The notes below the pieces were generated by a model. The model searched no databases. It was not told where the DNA came from and was given only the letters and a program-made list of their open reading frames with translations. Positions 1 to 5,731 of a stretch of 5,731 nucleotides of DNA are shown piece by piece. The position numbers were made by a program, and so were the translations under genes. Origin of the DNA: Deinococcus sp. (GTDB taxonomy: Bacteria; Deinococcota; Deinococci; Deinococcales; Deinococcaceae); assembly GCA_028287665.1 (NCBI GenBank), contig JAQBPF010000462.1, positions 1-5,731 of the forward strand, in the 5' to 3' direction. Numbering within the stretch: position 1 is the stretch's first letter; each line of letters opens with the position of its first letter.

Positions 1-1315
1 TCAGGTGCGCCGCGCCGAAGCGGTTGCCTGTTCGGATAGCGGCAGACAGGGCCATCTGCGCCTCACGTGTGGCGTCACGGGTGCGCGGCGGCGTCAGGCA
101 GGTATCGCAATTGCCGCAGGGATCAGCCATGCTCTCGCCAAAGTAGTCCAGCAGCATCTGGCGGCGGCAGCTGGCCGTTTCGCAGTAGGTCAGCAGGGCG
201 TCCAGCTTGGCGGCTTCCACACGGCGCACTTCTTCGGGCGCGGCACTCTGGGCCAGCATCCGGCGCACGTTCACCACATCGGCCAGGCCGTACACCATCC
301 AGGCCGTACTGGGCAGGCTGTCGCGGCCTGCCCGCCCAGTTTCCTGGTAGTAGCCTTCCATGCTTTTGGGCAAATCCAAATGGGCAACGAAGCGCACGTT
401 GGGCTTGTCGATGCCCATGCCGAAAGCCACCGTTGCCACCACAATCAGGCCTTCCTCGTTCAGAAATCGGTTTTGGGCGTACTCGCGCTCACGGGGAGCC
501 AGGCCCGCGTGGTACGGCACGGCGTCTATGCCCTGCGCCACCAGCCATTTGGCGGTTTCTTCCACCGACTTGCGGCTCATGCAGTACACGATGCCCGCGT
601 CTCCGGCGTGTTCGGAACGAATAAAATCCACCAGTTGCGACTTCGGACTTTCTTTGGCCGCCACCCGGTACTGAATGTTGGGCCGATCAAAGGAACTCAC
701 GAAGGCGGGCGCACCCATGAGGCCCAACACCTGCACGATGTCGGCGCGGGTGCGGTCATCGGCGGTGGCCGTCAGGGCAAGACGCGGGATGGTGGGAAAA
801 CGCCCCGGCAGCACCGACAACTGCTGGTATTCGGGCCGGAAGTCGTGGCCCCACTGAGACACGCAGTGCGCTTCATCTACGGCAAACAGGGCGATCTGCA
901 CGCGCTCCAGCAGGTCGAGGGTACGGGGCAGCAGCAGACGCTCCGGCGCGGCATACAGAAGATCGAGTTCGCCCGCCATGAGCGCCGATTCCACGTCACG
1001 GACTTCGCTGAGGCTCAGGCTGGAGTTCAGGAACGCGGCCCGCACACCCAATTGACGCAGGGTATCCACCTGATCCTTCATCAGCGCGATCAGGGGCGAC
1101 ACGATGATGCCCACACCGGGCCGCAGCAGGGCGGGCAACTGGTAGCACAGGCTTTTGCCCCCGCCTGTAGGCATCAGCACCAGCGCGTTGCCGCCGTCCA
1201 GCACGGTCTGCACGATGCCCTCCTGCACGCCCCGGAAGGCATCGTAGCCCCAGACGGATTTCAGGACTTTCAGGGCATCGGGGTGAGAAGGAGCGGCAAT
1301 CATCGGGACTAGCAT
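1..1315 (-). CDS. recQ: ATP-dependent DNA helicase RecQ, N-terminal part, cut by left window edge
   Basis: RecQ is a 3'-5' superfamily 2 DNA helicase acting in recombinational repair and fork processing in the cytoplasm. The visible frame gives 438 uninterrupted residues from the ATG at 1315. Motif 0 lies around residues 28-31 (FRGVQ). Walker A MPTGGGKS is at 48-55, DEAH at 147-150, LTATA at 181-185, and the RecQ-specific aromatic-rich loop ([11 protein letters not shown]) at 153-163. Motif V ([12 protein letters not shown]) is near 294-305 and motif VI (QETGRAGRD) at 324-332. A zinc site follows with cysteines 383, 400, 403 and 406, which matches the spacing of E. coli RecQ. The last visible residues begin the winged-helix domain. 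Any HRDC domains lie outside the window; D. radiodurans RecQ is known to carry three. An in-frame ATG at 1303 is an alternative start. Neither ATG has a convincing Shine-Dalgarno sequence. The family call is very secure; the start is not. Confidence 0.96.
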   Translation of the reverse strand, partial: MLVPMIAAPSHPDALKVLKSVWGYDAFRGVQEGIVQTVLDGGNALVLMPTGGGKSLCYQLPALLRPGVGIIVSPLIALMKDQVDTLRQLGVRAAFLNSSLSLSEVRDVESALMAGELDLLYAAPERLLLPRTLDLLERVQIALFAVDEAHCVSQWGHDFRPEYQQLSVLPGRFPTIPRLALTATADDRTRADIVQVLGLMGAPAFVSSFDRPNIQYRVAAKESPKSQLVDFIRSEHAGDAGIVYCMSRKSVEETAKWLVAQGIDAVPYHAGLAPREREYAQNRFLNEEGLIVVATVAFGMGIDKPNVRFVAHLDLPKSMEGYYQETGRAGRDSLPSTAWMVYGLADVVNVRRMLAQSAAPEEVRRVEAAKLDALLTYCETASCRRQMLLDYFGESMADPCGNCDTCLTPPRTRDATREAQMALSAAIRTGNRFGAAHL

Positions 1316-1316
1316 A
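1311..1316 (-). promoter_or_regulatory. Possible -10 element for leaderless recQ transcription
   Basis: On the minus strand the hexamer TATGCT (TANNNT) ends 7 nt before the ATG at 1303. That is the usual arrangement for leaderless mRNAs in Deinococcus. The hexamer overlaps the more upstream candidate start ATG at 1315, so if it is a real -10, translation would begin at 1303 and RecQ would be four residues shorter. No good -35 is visible at 16-18 bp. This is an inference from spacing only. Confidence 0.3.
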
Positions 1317-1411
1317 GCGCGTTCTGCCCTGAACGTAATGAAAGAGAGCGTGACTGGGGGGCGGGGACGGGAGTTGCAGAGCCAGGGCGATAAGTGAAGG
1401 TTCCAACCCAA

Positions 1412-1448
1412 CTGCACGACGTTGCTGCGCCCCTTGCGGGACGTGCAG
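1412..1448. repeat. Inverted repeat in the recQ upstream gap
   Basis: CTGCACG at 1412-1418 is perfectly complementary to CGTGCAG at 1442-1448, with 23 nt between them. Within the loop, CCC (1431-1433) can pair with GGG (1438-1440). No T tract follows on either strand, so it does not look like an intrinsic terminator. It could be an operator, an RNA hairpin or chance in GC-rich DNA. The rest of 1316-1504 shows no gene that I can support. Confidence 0.25.
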
Positions 1449-1504
1449 GGAGGGGGAATGAGCGAGGCCACCGACCTACCACCTTCAGACCTGCACCCAG
1501 ACAT

Positions 1505-1543
1505 CAAAAGAAAGAAGGGCAACACTGGGCTGCCCTTCTTTCT
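1505..1543 (-). terminator. Intrinsic terminator of the S1-domain gene
   Basis: A perfect 13-bp inverted repeat (1509-1521 with 1531-1543, arm AGAAAGAAGGGCA) encloses a 9-nt loop. Read on the minus strand, the 3' arm ends in TTCTTTCT and continues into TTTGATG, giving a T-rich tail. It begins 29 nt after the stop codon of the S1 gene at 1573-1575. The plus-strand exit side (GGTCTGAG) is not T-rich, so the minus orientation is favoured. It insulates recQ from transcription through the S1 gene. Confidence 0.85.
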
Positions 1544-1572
1544 GGTCTGAGATTGTGTTGCGCGGCTAAGGG

Positions 1573-1962
1573 TTACTTCTTGCGCTTGGTGGAGGTCGAG
1601 GACGGCTTCTTACCGCCGCCTGCGGTGGTACGTTCCTTTGCATCACGCATAAAGGAACGCAACTTGGCTTCGAACTGAGGACTCTGACGGCCAATGGCAC
1701 GGGGCCGGGGCACTTCTTCAGGTTCTTCCAGCAGTTCTTTGATAGACAAATCGAGGCGGCCCCGGTCGTCACGGCCCAGAACTTTGACTTCTACGTTCTC
1801 GCCCTCTCGGACGTGATCGTGGATGTTCCGGACAAATGAGTGGGCGATCTGCGAGATGTGCACAAGGCCAGTTTCACCGTTCTCGAACTGGATAAACGCA
1901 CCGAAATCGGTGACGCGTGTGACGCGGCCTTCTGCGACCGCGCCAGAATCAAGCTGCACCAA
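1573..1962 (-). CDS. Small S1-domain RNA-binding protein (YugI/GSP13-like)
   Basis: The product is 129 residues from the TTG at 1962, or 128 from the adjacent in-frame GTG at 1959. A single OB-fold S1 domain spans roughly residues 5-76. Its typical features are the [15 protein letters not shown] strand pair, GLVHIS at 32-37 and the closing [11 protein letters not shown] charged linker (EEPEEVPRP) and a basic, Ser/Thr/Gly-rich C-terminal tail ending in KRKK follow. Size and layout match the one-S1-domain family of Bacillus general stress protein 13 (YugI), whose members associate with ribosomes or RNA. The exact role here is not known. The TTG start is preferred because AGGAG at 1974-1970 sits 7 nt upstream; it would be 10 nt from the GTG. 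The frame stays open far upstream, antisense to minC, but that extension has no recognisable domain. The gene is monocistronic, with its own terminator, and divergent from minC. Confidence 0.9.
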   Translation of the reverse strand: MVQLDSGAVAEGRVTRVTDFGAFIQFENGETGLVHISQIAHSFVRNIHDHVREGENVEVKVLGRDDRGRLDLSIKELLEEPEEVPRPRAIGRQSPQFEAKLRSFMRDAKERTTAGGGKKPSSTSTKRKK

Positions 1963-1969
1963 GGTTGGA

Positions 1970-1974
1970 CTCCT
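1970..1974 (-). promoter_or_regulatory. Ribosome binding site that fixes the S1-gene start
   Basis: AGGAG on the minus strand lies 7 nt before TTG (1962) and 10 nt before GTG (1959). It supports a start here rather than anywhere in the long upstream open frame. The 7-nt spacing favours the TTG, giving an N terminus of MVQLDSG. Confidence 0.75.
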
Positions 1975-1991
1975 GAAAGGGCATGAGAAGC

Positions 1992-1997
1992 ATCTTA
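1992..1997 (-). promoter_or_regulatory. Candidate -10 element of the S1-domain gene
   Basis: TAAGAT on the minus strand would place transcription initiation near 1985. That leaves a leader of about 20 nt containing the AGGAG site. No clear -35 is present at normal spacing, so the call rests on the hexamer and its position in the divergent intergenic region. Confidence 0.35.
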
Positions 1998-2069
1998 CAC
2001 CAAATGGGTGAAGACCGCATTCCGATTTGGCACATCTGACCAATTGAGCGCCACGGGGCAAACTGACGC

Positions 2070-2075
2070 TACAGT
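2070..2075 (+). promoter_or_regulatory. Candidate -10 element for leaderless minC mRNA
   Basis: TACAGT (TANNNT) ends exactly 7 nt before the minC ATG at 2083, the geometry expected for a leaderless transcript. A TTGAGC at 2044-2049 resembles a -35, but the 20-bp spacer is longer than ideal. AGGA at 2077-2080 is only 2 nt from the ATG, too close for a normal Shine-Dalgarno interaction, which also favours leaderless initiation. Confidence 0.45.
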
Positions 2076-2082
2076 GAGGATC

Positions 2083-2700
2083 ATGAAGTTGCGTGGCACG
2101 CTGGGCGGATTGAACCTCTTGTTGGAACCGGGTGACACCGGGCCAGACGTGGCCGAGGCCCTGGCTGTCCGGGCAGAGTTGCTGGCGACCAGCGTGACCA
2201 TTGAAGTGGACGGGGACGCCGACCCAGAGGCGCTTGAGGCAGCGCTCTCGGCCATCCGTGCGGCAGGCGGAGCGCCGGGGCGGGTGCGTGCGCCGCGCGT
2301 GACCGTAACTGGCCCGAATGCGGCGACTCCCACCGATTTTGGCCCGGCCCAGGCCCGCACCGAAGTCGTGCCCCACAACCTGCGGGCCGGATTCCGGGGC
2401 GAGTACCGGGGCAGCGTGGTGGTCATGGGCGACGTGAATCCGGGCGTAGAACTCGTGGCGGGCGGCGACGTGATCGTGATGGGCGCTCTGCGGGGCGTGG
2501 TGCATGCCGGGTACGGCGGTCATGAGGGAGCCATCGTGTGGGGACGCCCGATTGCCAGCCCACAGATCCGGATTGGGAATGCGGTAGCCCGCGCCCCCGA
2601 AGGCAGCAGCCTGAGCAATATGCGGCGTATGGAGGGGCATGAGGGCGCAGAACTGGCCCGCCTGCAGGACGGCGTGATCGTGATAGACGCACAGAAATAA
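2083..2700 (+). CDS. minC: Septum site-determining protein MinC
   Basis: MinC is the FtsZ-antagonising part of the Min division-site system; with MinD at the membrane it blocks Z-ring formation away from midcell. The product is 205 residues. A short, weakly conserved N-terminal domain covers about residues 1-95. The conserved C-terminal beta-helix domain runs from about 98 to 175. It contains the RGSV signature at 109-112, the glycine-rich rungs GDVNPGVELVAGGDVIVMG, GVVHAGYGGHEG, and the PQIRIG strand at 160-165. The start at 2083 is preferred over an in-frame upstream start at 2008, because homology begins at MKLRG and the extra 25 residues lie in the divergent promoter region. No minD or minE is adjacent in this window; they must be elsewhere if present. 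No clear terminator follows the stop before the rimP leader. Confidence 0.9.
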   Translation: MKLRGTLGGLNLLLEPGDTGPDVAEALAVRAELLATSVTIEVDGDADPEALEAALSAIRAAGGAPGRVRAPRVTVTGPNAATPTDFGPAQARTEVVPHNLRAGFRGEYRGSVVVMGDVNPGVELVAGGDVIVMGALRGVVHAGYGGHEGAIVWGRPIASPQIRIGNAVARAPEGSSLSNMRRMEGHEGAELARLQDGVIVIDAQK

Positions 2701-2763
2701 CCGGGAAGCTGCGGCCTGAACGCGCTTTGTAACGCCTTTCTGCGTGCTGCGGCGCTGATCCTG

Positions 2764-2769
2764 TATACT
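2764..2769 (+). promoter_or_regulatory. Probable -10 element of the rimP-nusA-ylxR-infB operon
   Basis: TATACT matches the -10 consensus at five of six positions and lies about 95 bp before rimP. The expected -35 position (around 2740-2746) holds no good TTGACA match, so promoter strength cannot be judged. Initiation would fall near 2775, upstream of the terminator-like hairpin at 2795-2819. The leader would therefore contain that hairpin. Confidence 0.5.
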
Positions 2770-2780
2770 GGCCTTCAGAA

Positions 2781-2819
2781 TTCCTCGATTGAGGGGTGGG
2801 TGATTTGCCCACCTTTTTT
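2781..2819 (+). terminator. Terminator-like hairpin in the rimP leader, possible attenuator
   Basis: GGTGGG (2795-2800) pairs perfectly with CCCACC (2808-2813) across a 7-nt loop and is followed directly by six T residues and a C. Just upstream, CCTC (2783-2786) pairs with GAGG (2791-2794). This small hairpin can extend by two T-G pairs (2781-2782 with 2795-2796), which would take two bases from the terminator stem. The element lies after the candidate -10 at 2764 and before the rimP ATG at 2865. It may attenuate the operon. The alternative is that it terminates transcripts arriving from minC, which has no other visible terminator. The hairpin with its T tract is directly seen; the regulatory role is inferred. 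Confidence 0.75.
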
Positions 2820-2829
2820 CGTGGAGGGG

Positions 2830-2868
2830 GTGGTTTTCAGGCCGCAAGACTTGGCCGACACAATATGA
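2830..2868 (+). CDS. Possible 12-codon leader ORF coupled to rimP
   Basis: A GTG at 2830 opens a 12-codon frame (MVFRPQDLADTI) that ends at TGA 2866-2868, overlapping the rimP ATG at 2865-2867 as ATGA. The purine-rich GGAGGGG at 2823-2829 lies just before it, though very close to this GTG. Another GTG at 2821 in the same frame has no Shine-Dalgarno site. The rimP ATG itself has no recognisable ribosome binding site, so translational reinitiation from this mini-ORF is an attractive explanation. Short ORFs arise easily by chance, so this remains speculative. Confidence 0.25.
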   Translation: MVFRPQDLADTI

Positions 2869-3404
2869 ATAACAACGCAGCCGACAACACCAGTGATCAT
2901 TTAGCCGACAATCCATACGATCAGCCCTTAGCACCCGCAACTGCCAGCCAGAAGGCAGCCCATCAGAACTTGCAGGCCATCGCTCAGGCCGCCGTCGATC
3001 ATCTGGGCTTAGAGGTCTTGGAAGTCCAGATGCAGAACATGGGCGGGCAACCCATCGTGCTGATCAGAATTGACCGCCTTGACGAGCAGCCCGTCACCAT
3101 GTCCGATCTGACCACCGCCAGCCGCGCCGCCGAAGCCGAATTTGACCGCCTCGACCCGATTGCCAGCGAATACCGATTGGAATTCGAGTCGCCGGGAGCC
3201 AAACGGCCATTGAATACGGCCCGGCATTTCGAGCGCATGGTAGGCCTGAAAGCCCGTGTGCGCGGCGAAGGACATGCGTTTACCGCCCCGATCAAGAGCG
3301 TGGACGGCAATCAGGTGACCTTCGATGTGGCCGGAAGTGACGTGACCCTGACGGTCGGCACCTTTCAGGGCAACCTCGCCGAGTTTCCGGATCGTCACCG
3401 ATGA
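2865..3404 (+). CDS. rimP: Ribosome maturation factor RimP
   Basis: RimP binds the 30S precursor and aids its maturation, acting in the cytoplasm. The product is 179 residues, longer than the roughly 150 usual for the family. The conserved N-terminal domain starts near residue 34 (LQAIAQAAVDHLGLEVLEV) and includes the VLIRID strand at 65-70. The family hallmark YRLEFESPGAKRPL at 103-116 is followed by the HFERMVG segment at 121-127. A smaller C-terminal SH3-like barrel follows from about residue 128. The first 33 residues are an Asn/Asp/Ala-rich, probably disordered extension. The ATG at 2865 is the only conventional start before the conserved region, since the Leu codons there are TTA. It lacks a Shine-Dalgarno sequence. 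It is first in the operon with nusA, as in most bacteria. Confidence 0.93.
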   Translation: MNNNAADNTSDHLADNPYDQPLAPATASQKAAHQNLQAIAQAAVDHLGLEVLEVQMQNMGGQPIVLIRIDRLDEQPVTMSDLTTASRAAEAEFDRLDPIASEYRLEFESPGAKRPLNTARHFERMVGLKARVRGEGHAFTAPIKSVDGNQVTFDVAGSDVTLTVGTFQGNLAEFPDRHR

Positions 3405-3436
3405 GCCGCCCCCTACAACTCCAACCCATCATTCAA

Positions 3437-3443
3437 AAGGAAG
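3437..3443 (+). promoter_or_regulatory. nusA ribosome binding site
   Basis: AAGGAAG contains AGGA at 3438-3441, which lies 8 nt before the ATG at 3450. It supports this start in the 45-nt rimP-nusA spacer, where no terminator or promoter is apparent. Confidence 0.7.
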
Positions 3444-3449
3444 CGTGAT

Positions 3450-4634
3450 ATGACCCAACCGGAATTTAACTTTGCGGACGCGCTGCGTGAAGTGGCGCAG
3501 GCCCGCAATATCAACGAAATGCAGCTGATCGAGGCCTTCGAGCAGTCTCTGGCGCAGGCCTACACGCGCAACGTGGAACCCGACAAGCGGATCGAAGTTC
3601 ACCTCGATCCCGGCAGCGGCGAGCTGGAAGTATTGGTTGTGCGCGAAGTGGTCGAAAAGGCCGAAGACGAGCATATGCAGATCAGCCTTGCCGACGCGCT
3701 GGAACTCGATCCGGGCGTGGAAATCGGCATGGAAATGGAGTTTCCTGTTGACCGCGAGAAGTTTTCCCGCATTGCGCTTCAGGCTGCCAAGCAGACCCTG
3801 ACGCAGAAAATGCGTGAAACCGAGCGCAACGTGGTCTTCAACGAGTACAAAGACCGCGAAGGGCAGGTGCTGACCGCGCAGGTGGTTCGCAGCGACAACA
3901 AGGGCAACTGGTTCGTGGAACTGGGCGCAGGCGAGGCGATTTTGCCCCCCCGCGAGCAGATTCCCGGCGAGAAGCTGACCCCCGGCACCCGCGTCAAGAT
4001 CTACCTGAAGGAAGTTCGCAAGACGCCCAAAGGCCCGACGATCCTGGCGAGCCGTGCCGACGAGCGTCTGCTGGACTACCTGCTGAAGCAGGAAATTCCG
4101 GAAGTCGCCAACGGCATCGTGGAAGTCAAGGCCATCAGCCGCGAGGCGGGCCAGCGTTCCAAGGTGGCCGTGTTCAGCCACAACGCCAACGTTGACCCGA
4201 TTGGCGCGTGCATCGGGCACCGGGGCAACCGCATTCAGGCCGTGACGGGTGAACTGGGCCGCGAGCGTGTAGACGTGATCTTGTGGGACGCCAACACCCG
4301 CGACTTCATCCGCAACGCGCTGTCTCCGGCCAAGGTGGGCCTGATCGAAGTACATCAGGATCGCCGGGAATCCACTGTAACCGTGACGCCGGATCAGTTG
4401 TCTCTGGCGATTGGCAAGGGCGGCCAGAACGTGCGCCTCGCCGCCAAACTGACCGGATTCAAAATCGATCTGCGCGAAACCGCCGCTATCAGCGATCTGG
4501 ACGCGGCCATGCAGCAGGCGCTGCAAGACGAGCAGGACGGCGTCAGCAGCGGCAACGCCCAGTCGGCCTTCGACGCCCTGTTTAAAGACAGCAAGTCGGT
4601 GGCGACGGCCAGCCCGGAAGACATCGGAGAATAA
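3450..4634 (+). CDS. nusA: Transcription termination/antitermination factor NusA
   Basis: NusA binds RNA polymerase near the RNA exit channel. It stimulates pausing and intrinsic termination and takes part in rRNA antitermination complexes. The product is 394 residues. The N-terminal RNAP-binding domain covers about 1-130. The S1 domain runs from about 137 to 202 (GQVLTAQVVR through ILASR). KH1 contains IGACIGHRGNRI at 251-262, with its GxxG loop at 256-259. KH2 contains LAIGKGGQNVRLA at 319-331, with a GKGG loop. A short acidic, Ser/Ala-rich tail ends the protein. It lacks the C-terminal acidic repeats of E. coli NusA, as is normal outside proteobacteria. It is preceded by rimP and followed after only 3 nt by ylxR, so the genes are probably co-transcribed. 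Confidence 0.98.
   Translation: MTQPEFNFADALREVAQARNINEMQLIEAFEQSLAQAYTRNVEPDKRIEVHLDPGSGELEVLVVREVVEKAEDEHMQISLADALELDPGVEIGMEMEFPVDREKFSRIALQAAKQTLTQKMRETERNVVFNEYKDREGQVLTAQVVRSDNKGNWFVELGAGEAILPPREQIPGEKLTPGTRVKIYLKEVRKTPKGPTILASRADERLLDYLLKQEIPEVANGIVEVKAISREAGQRSKVAVFSHNANVDPIGACIGHRGNRIQAVTGELGRERVDVILWDANTRDFIRNALSPAKVGLIEVHQDRRESTVTVTPDQLSLAIGKGGQNVRLAAKLTGFKIDLRETAAISDLDAAMQQALQDEQDGVSSGNAQSAFDALFKDSKSVATASPEDIGE
4626..4630 (+). promoter_or_regulatory. ylxR ribosome binding site inside the nusA 3' end
   Basis: GGAGA in the last nusA codons lies 7 nt before a TTG at 4638. It supports the unusual TTG start, 3 nt after the nusA stop codon, and suggests translational coupling between the two genes. 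Confidence 0.65.
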
Positions 4635-4637
4635 GCC

Positions 4638-4934
4638 TTGCCAGACGCCCTGCCCACCACCGACACCCTGCCGAGGCATACGCCTGAGCGCAGTTGCGTC
4701 GCGTGCCGCCGCAAACGCTCACAGGCAGAGTTTGTGCGCGTGACCCGGCAAGACGGGGTATGGGCAGTGCAGACCGGCAACCGCAGCGGGCGCGGCGCGT
4801 ATGTGTGCAGTGACTCGCCTACGTGCTGGCAAGACAAAAAATTGCGGCGGGCCTTTGGCGCTCAGGCGGCGCAGGTGGCCGCACAGTTGCTAGAGCGGCA
4901 GCCTGTAGAACGCCAGAAGTCCGCGCAGTCTTGA
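4638..4934 (+). CDS. ylxR: YlxR/RnpM family RNA-binding protein
   Basis: The product is 98 residues from a TTG start. The family signature is clear: [10 protein letters not shown] at 18-27, EFVRV at 31-35, and GRGAYVC at 51-57 with a further cysteine at 63, followed by the basic KKLRRAF segment at 67-73. YlxR (DUF448) sits between nusA and infB in very many bacteria. In Bacillus subtilis the protein, renamed RnpM, binds RNase P RNA and modulates its activity in vitro. That function is inferred here by family. The pairs CVAC (20-23) and C57/C63 could form a metal site, though not all homologues keep them. The C-terminal 20 residues are polar and rich in Gln/Glu. The start has no upstream ATG or GTG option without a long overlap with nusA. 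Confidence 0.92.
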   Translation: MPDALPTTDTLPRHTPERSCVACRRKRSQAEFVRVTRQDGVWAVQTGNRSGRGAYVCSDSPTCWQDKKLRRAFGAQAAQVAAQLLERQPVERQKSAQS

Positions 4935-4954
4935 CCCCATCTCATCAAGTACCA

Positions 4955-5731
<777 letters not shown>

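Noticed and set aside
5..1312. 435-residue plus-strand open frame
   Set aside because: It is antisense to recQ, His/Gln/Gly-rich and without any recognisable domain. The minus strand gives a complete set of RecQ helicase motifs.
996..1406. 136-residue minus-strand open frame overlapping the recQ start
   Set aside because: It is out of frame with RecQ and has a composition typical of a shifted reading of the helicase core.
2008..2082. Upstream in-frame start for minC
   Set aside because: The extra 25 residues overlap the divergent promoter region and have no family similarity. The -10 and its spacing favour the ATG at 2083.
2701..2864. A tRNA gene before rimP, as in E. coli where metY precedes this operon
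   Set aside because: No cloverleaf, T-loop GGTTCRA sequence or CCA end is visible. The hairpins here are terminator-like.
1963..2940. Long upstream extension of the S1-domain frame on the minus strand
   Set aside because: It runs antisense through minC and the rimP promoter region and has no domain. An AGGAG site and a TTG/GTG start sit directly before the S1 homology.
3429..4679. 416-residue minus-strand open frame opposite nusA
   Set aside because: This is a shadow of nusA caused by GC-rich codon structure. The plus strand encodes clear S1 and KH domains.

Overview
The window looks like chromosomal DNA from a Deinococcus or close relative. It is GC-rich, and the protein content and order (RecQ, a small S1-domain protein, MinC, then RimP-NusA-YlxR-IF2) fit that group. 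The S1 protein, NusA and the IF2 G domain read like Deinococcus orthologues from memory. This is an inference without a database search. Almost all of the DNA is core housekeeping sequence. I see no mobile element, CRISPR array, tRNA or rRNA.

Layout. Positions 1-1315 (minus strand) carry the N-terminal 438 residues of RecQ helicase, cut by the left edge. A gap of about 257 bp follows. It holds a clear intrinsic terminator at 1505-1543 for the next gene and a modest inverted repeat at 1412-1448. Positions 1573-1962 (minus) encode a 129-residue S1-domain RNA-binding protein with a probable TTG start. A 120-bp divergent promoter region separates it from minC on the plus strand (2083-2700). A 164-bp region follows (2701-2864), with a promoter-like -10 element, a terminator-like hairpin with a T tract and a possible tiny leader ORF. 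From 2865 to the right edge runs the conserved transcription/translation operon: rimP, nusA, ylxR (rnpM) and infB, the last cut by the right edge.

How the genes work together. RimP matures the 30S subunit, NusA controls RNA polymerase pausing, termination and antitermination, YlxR is an RNA-binding modulator of RNase P in Bacillus, and IF2 delivers initiator tRNA. The spacing suggests one transcript: 45 nt, 3 nt and 38 nt between the four genes. The S1 protein and MinC are separate divergent units; RecQ follows the S1 gene on the same strand but beyond its terminator.

The most interesting signals are in the non-coding DNA. They are a terminator hairpin between the apparent promoter and rimP, consistent with attenuation of an operon that encodes the termination factor NusA. 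A hairpin folds over the full infB Shine-Dalgarno sequence. A mini-ORF stop overlaps the rimP start codon as ATGA. At both recQ and minC, a TANNNT hexamer lies exactly 7 nt before an ATG, as in leaderless mRNAs. I found no evidence of a wholly new multi-gene system.
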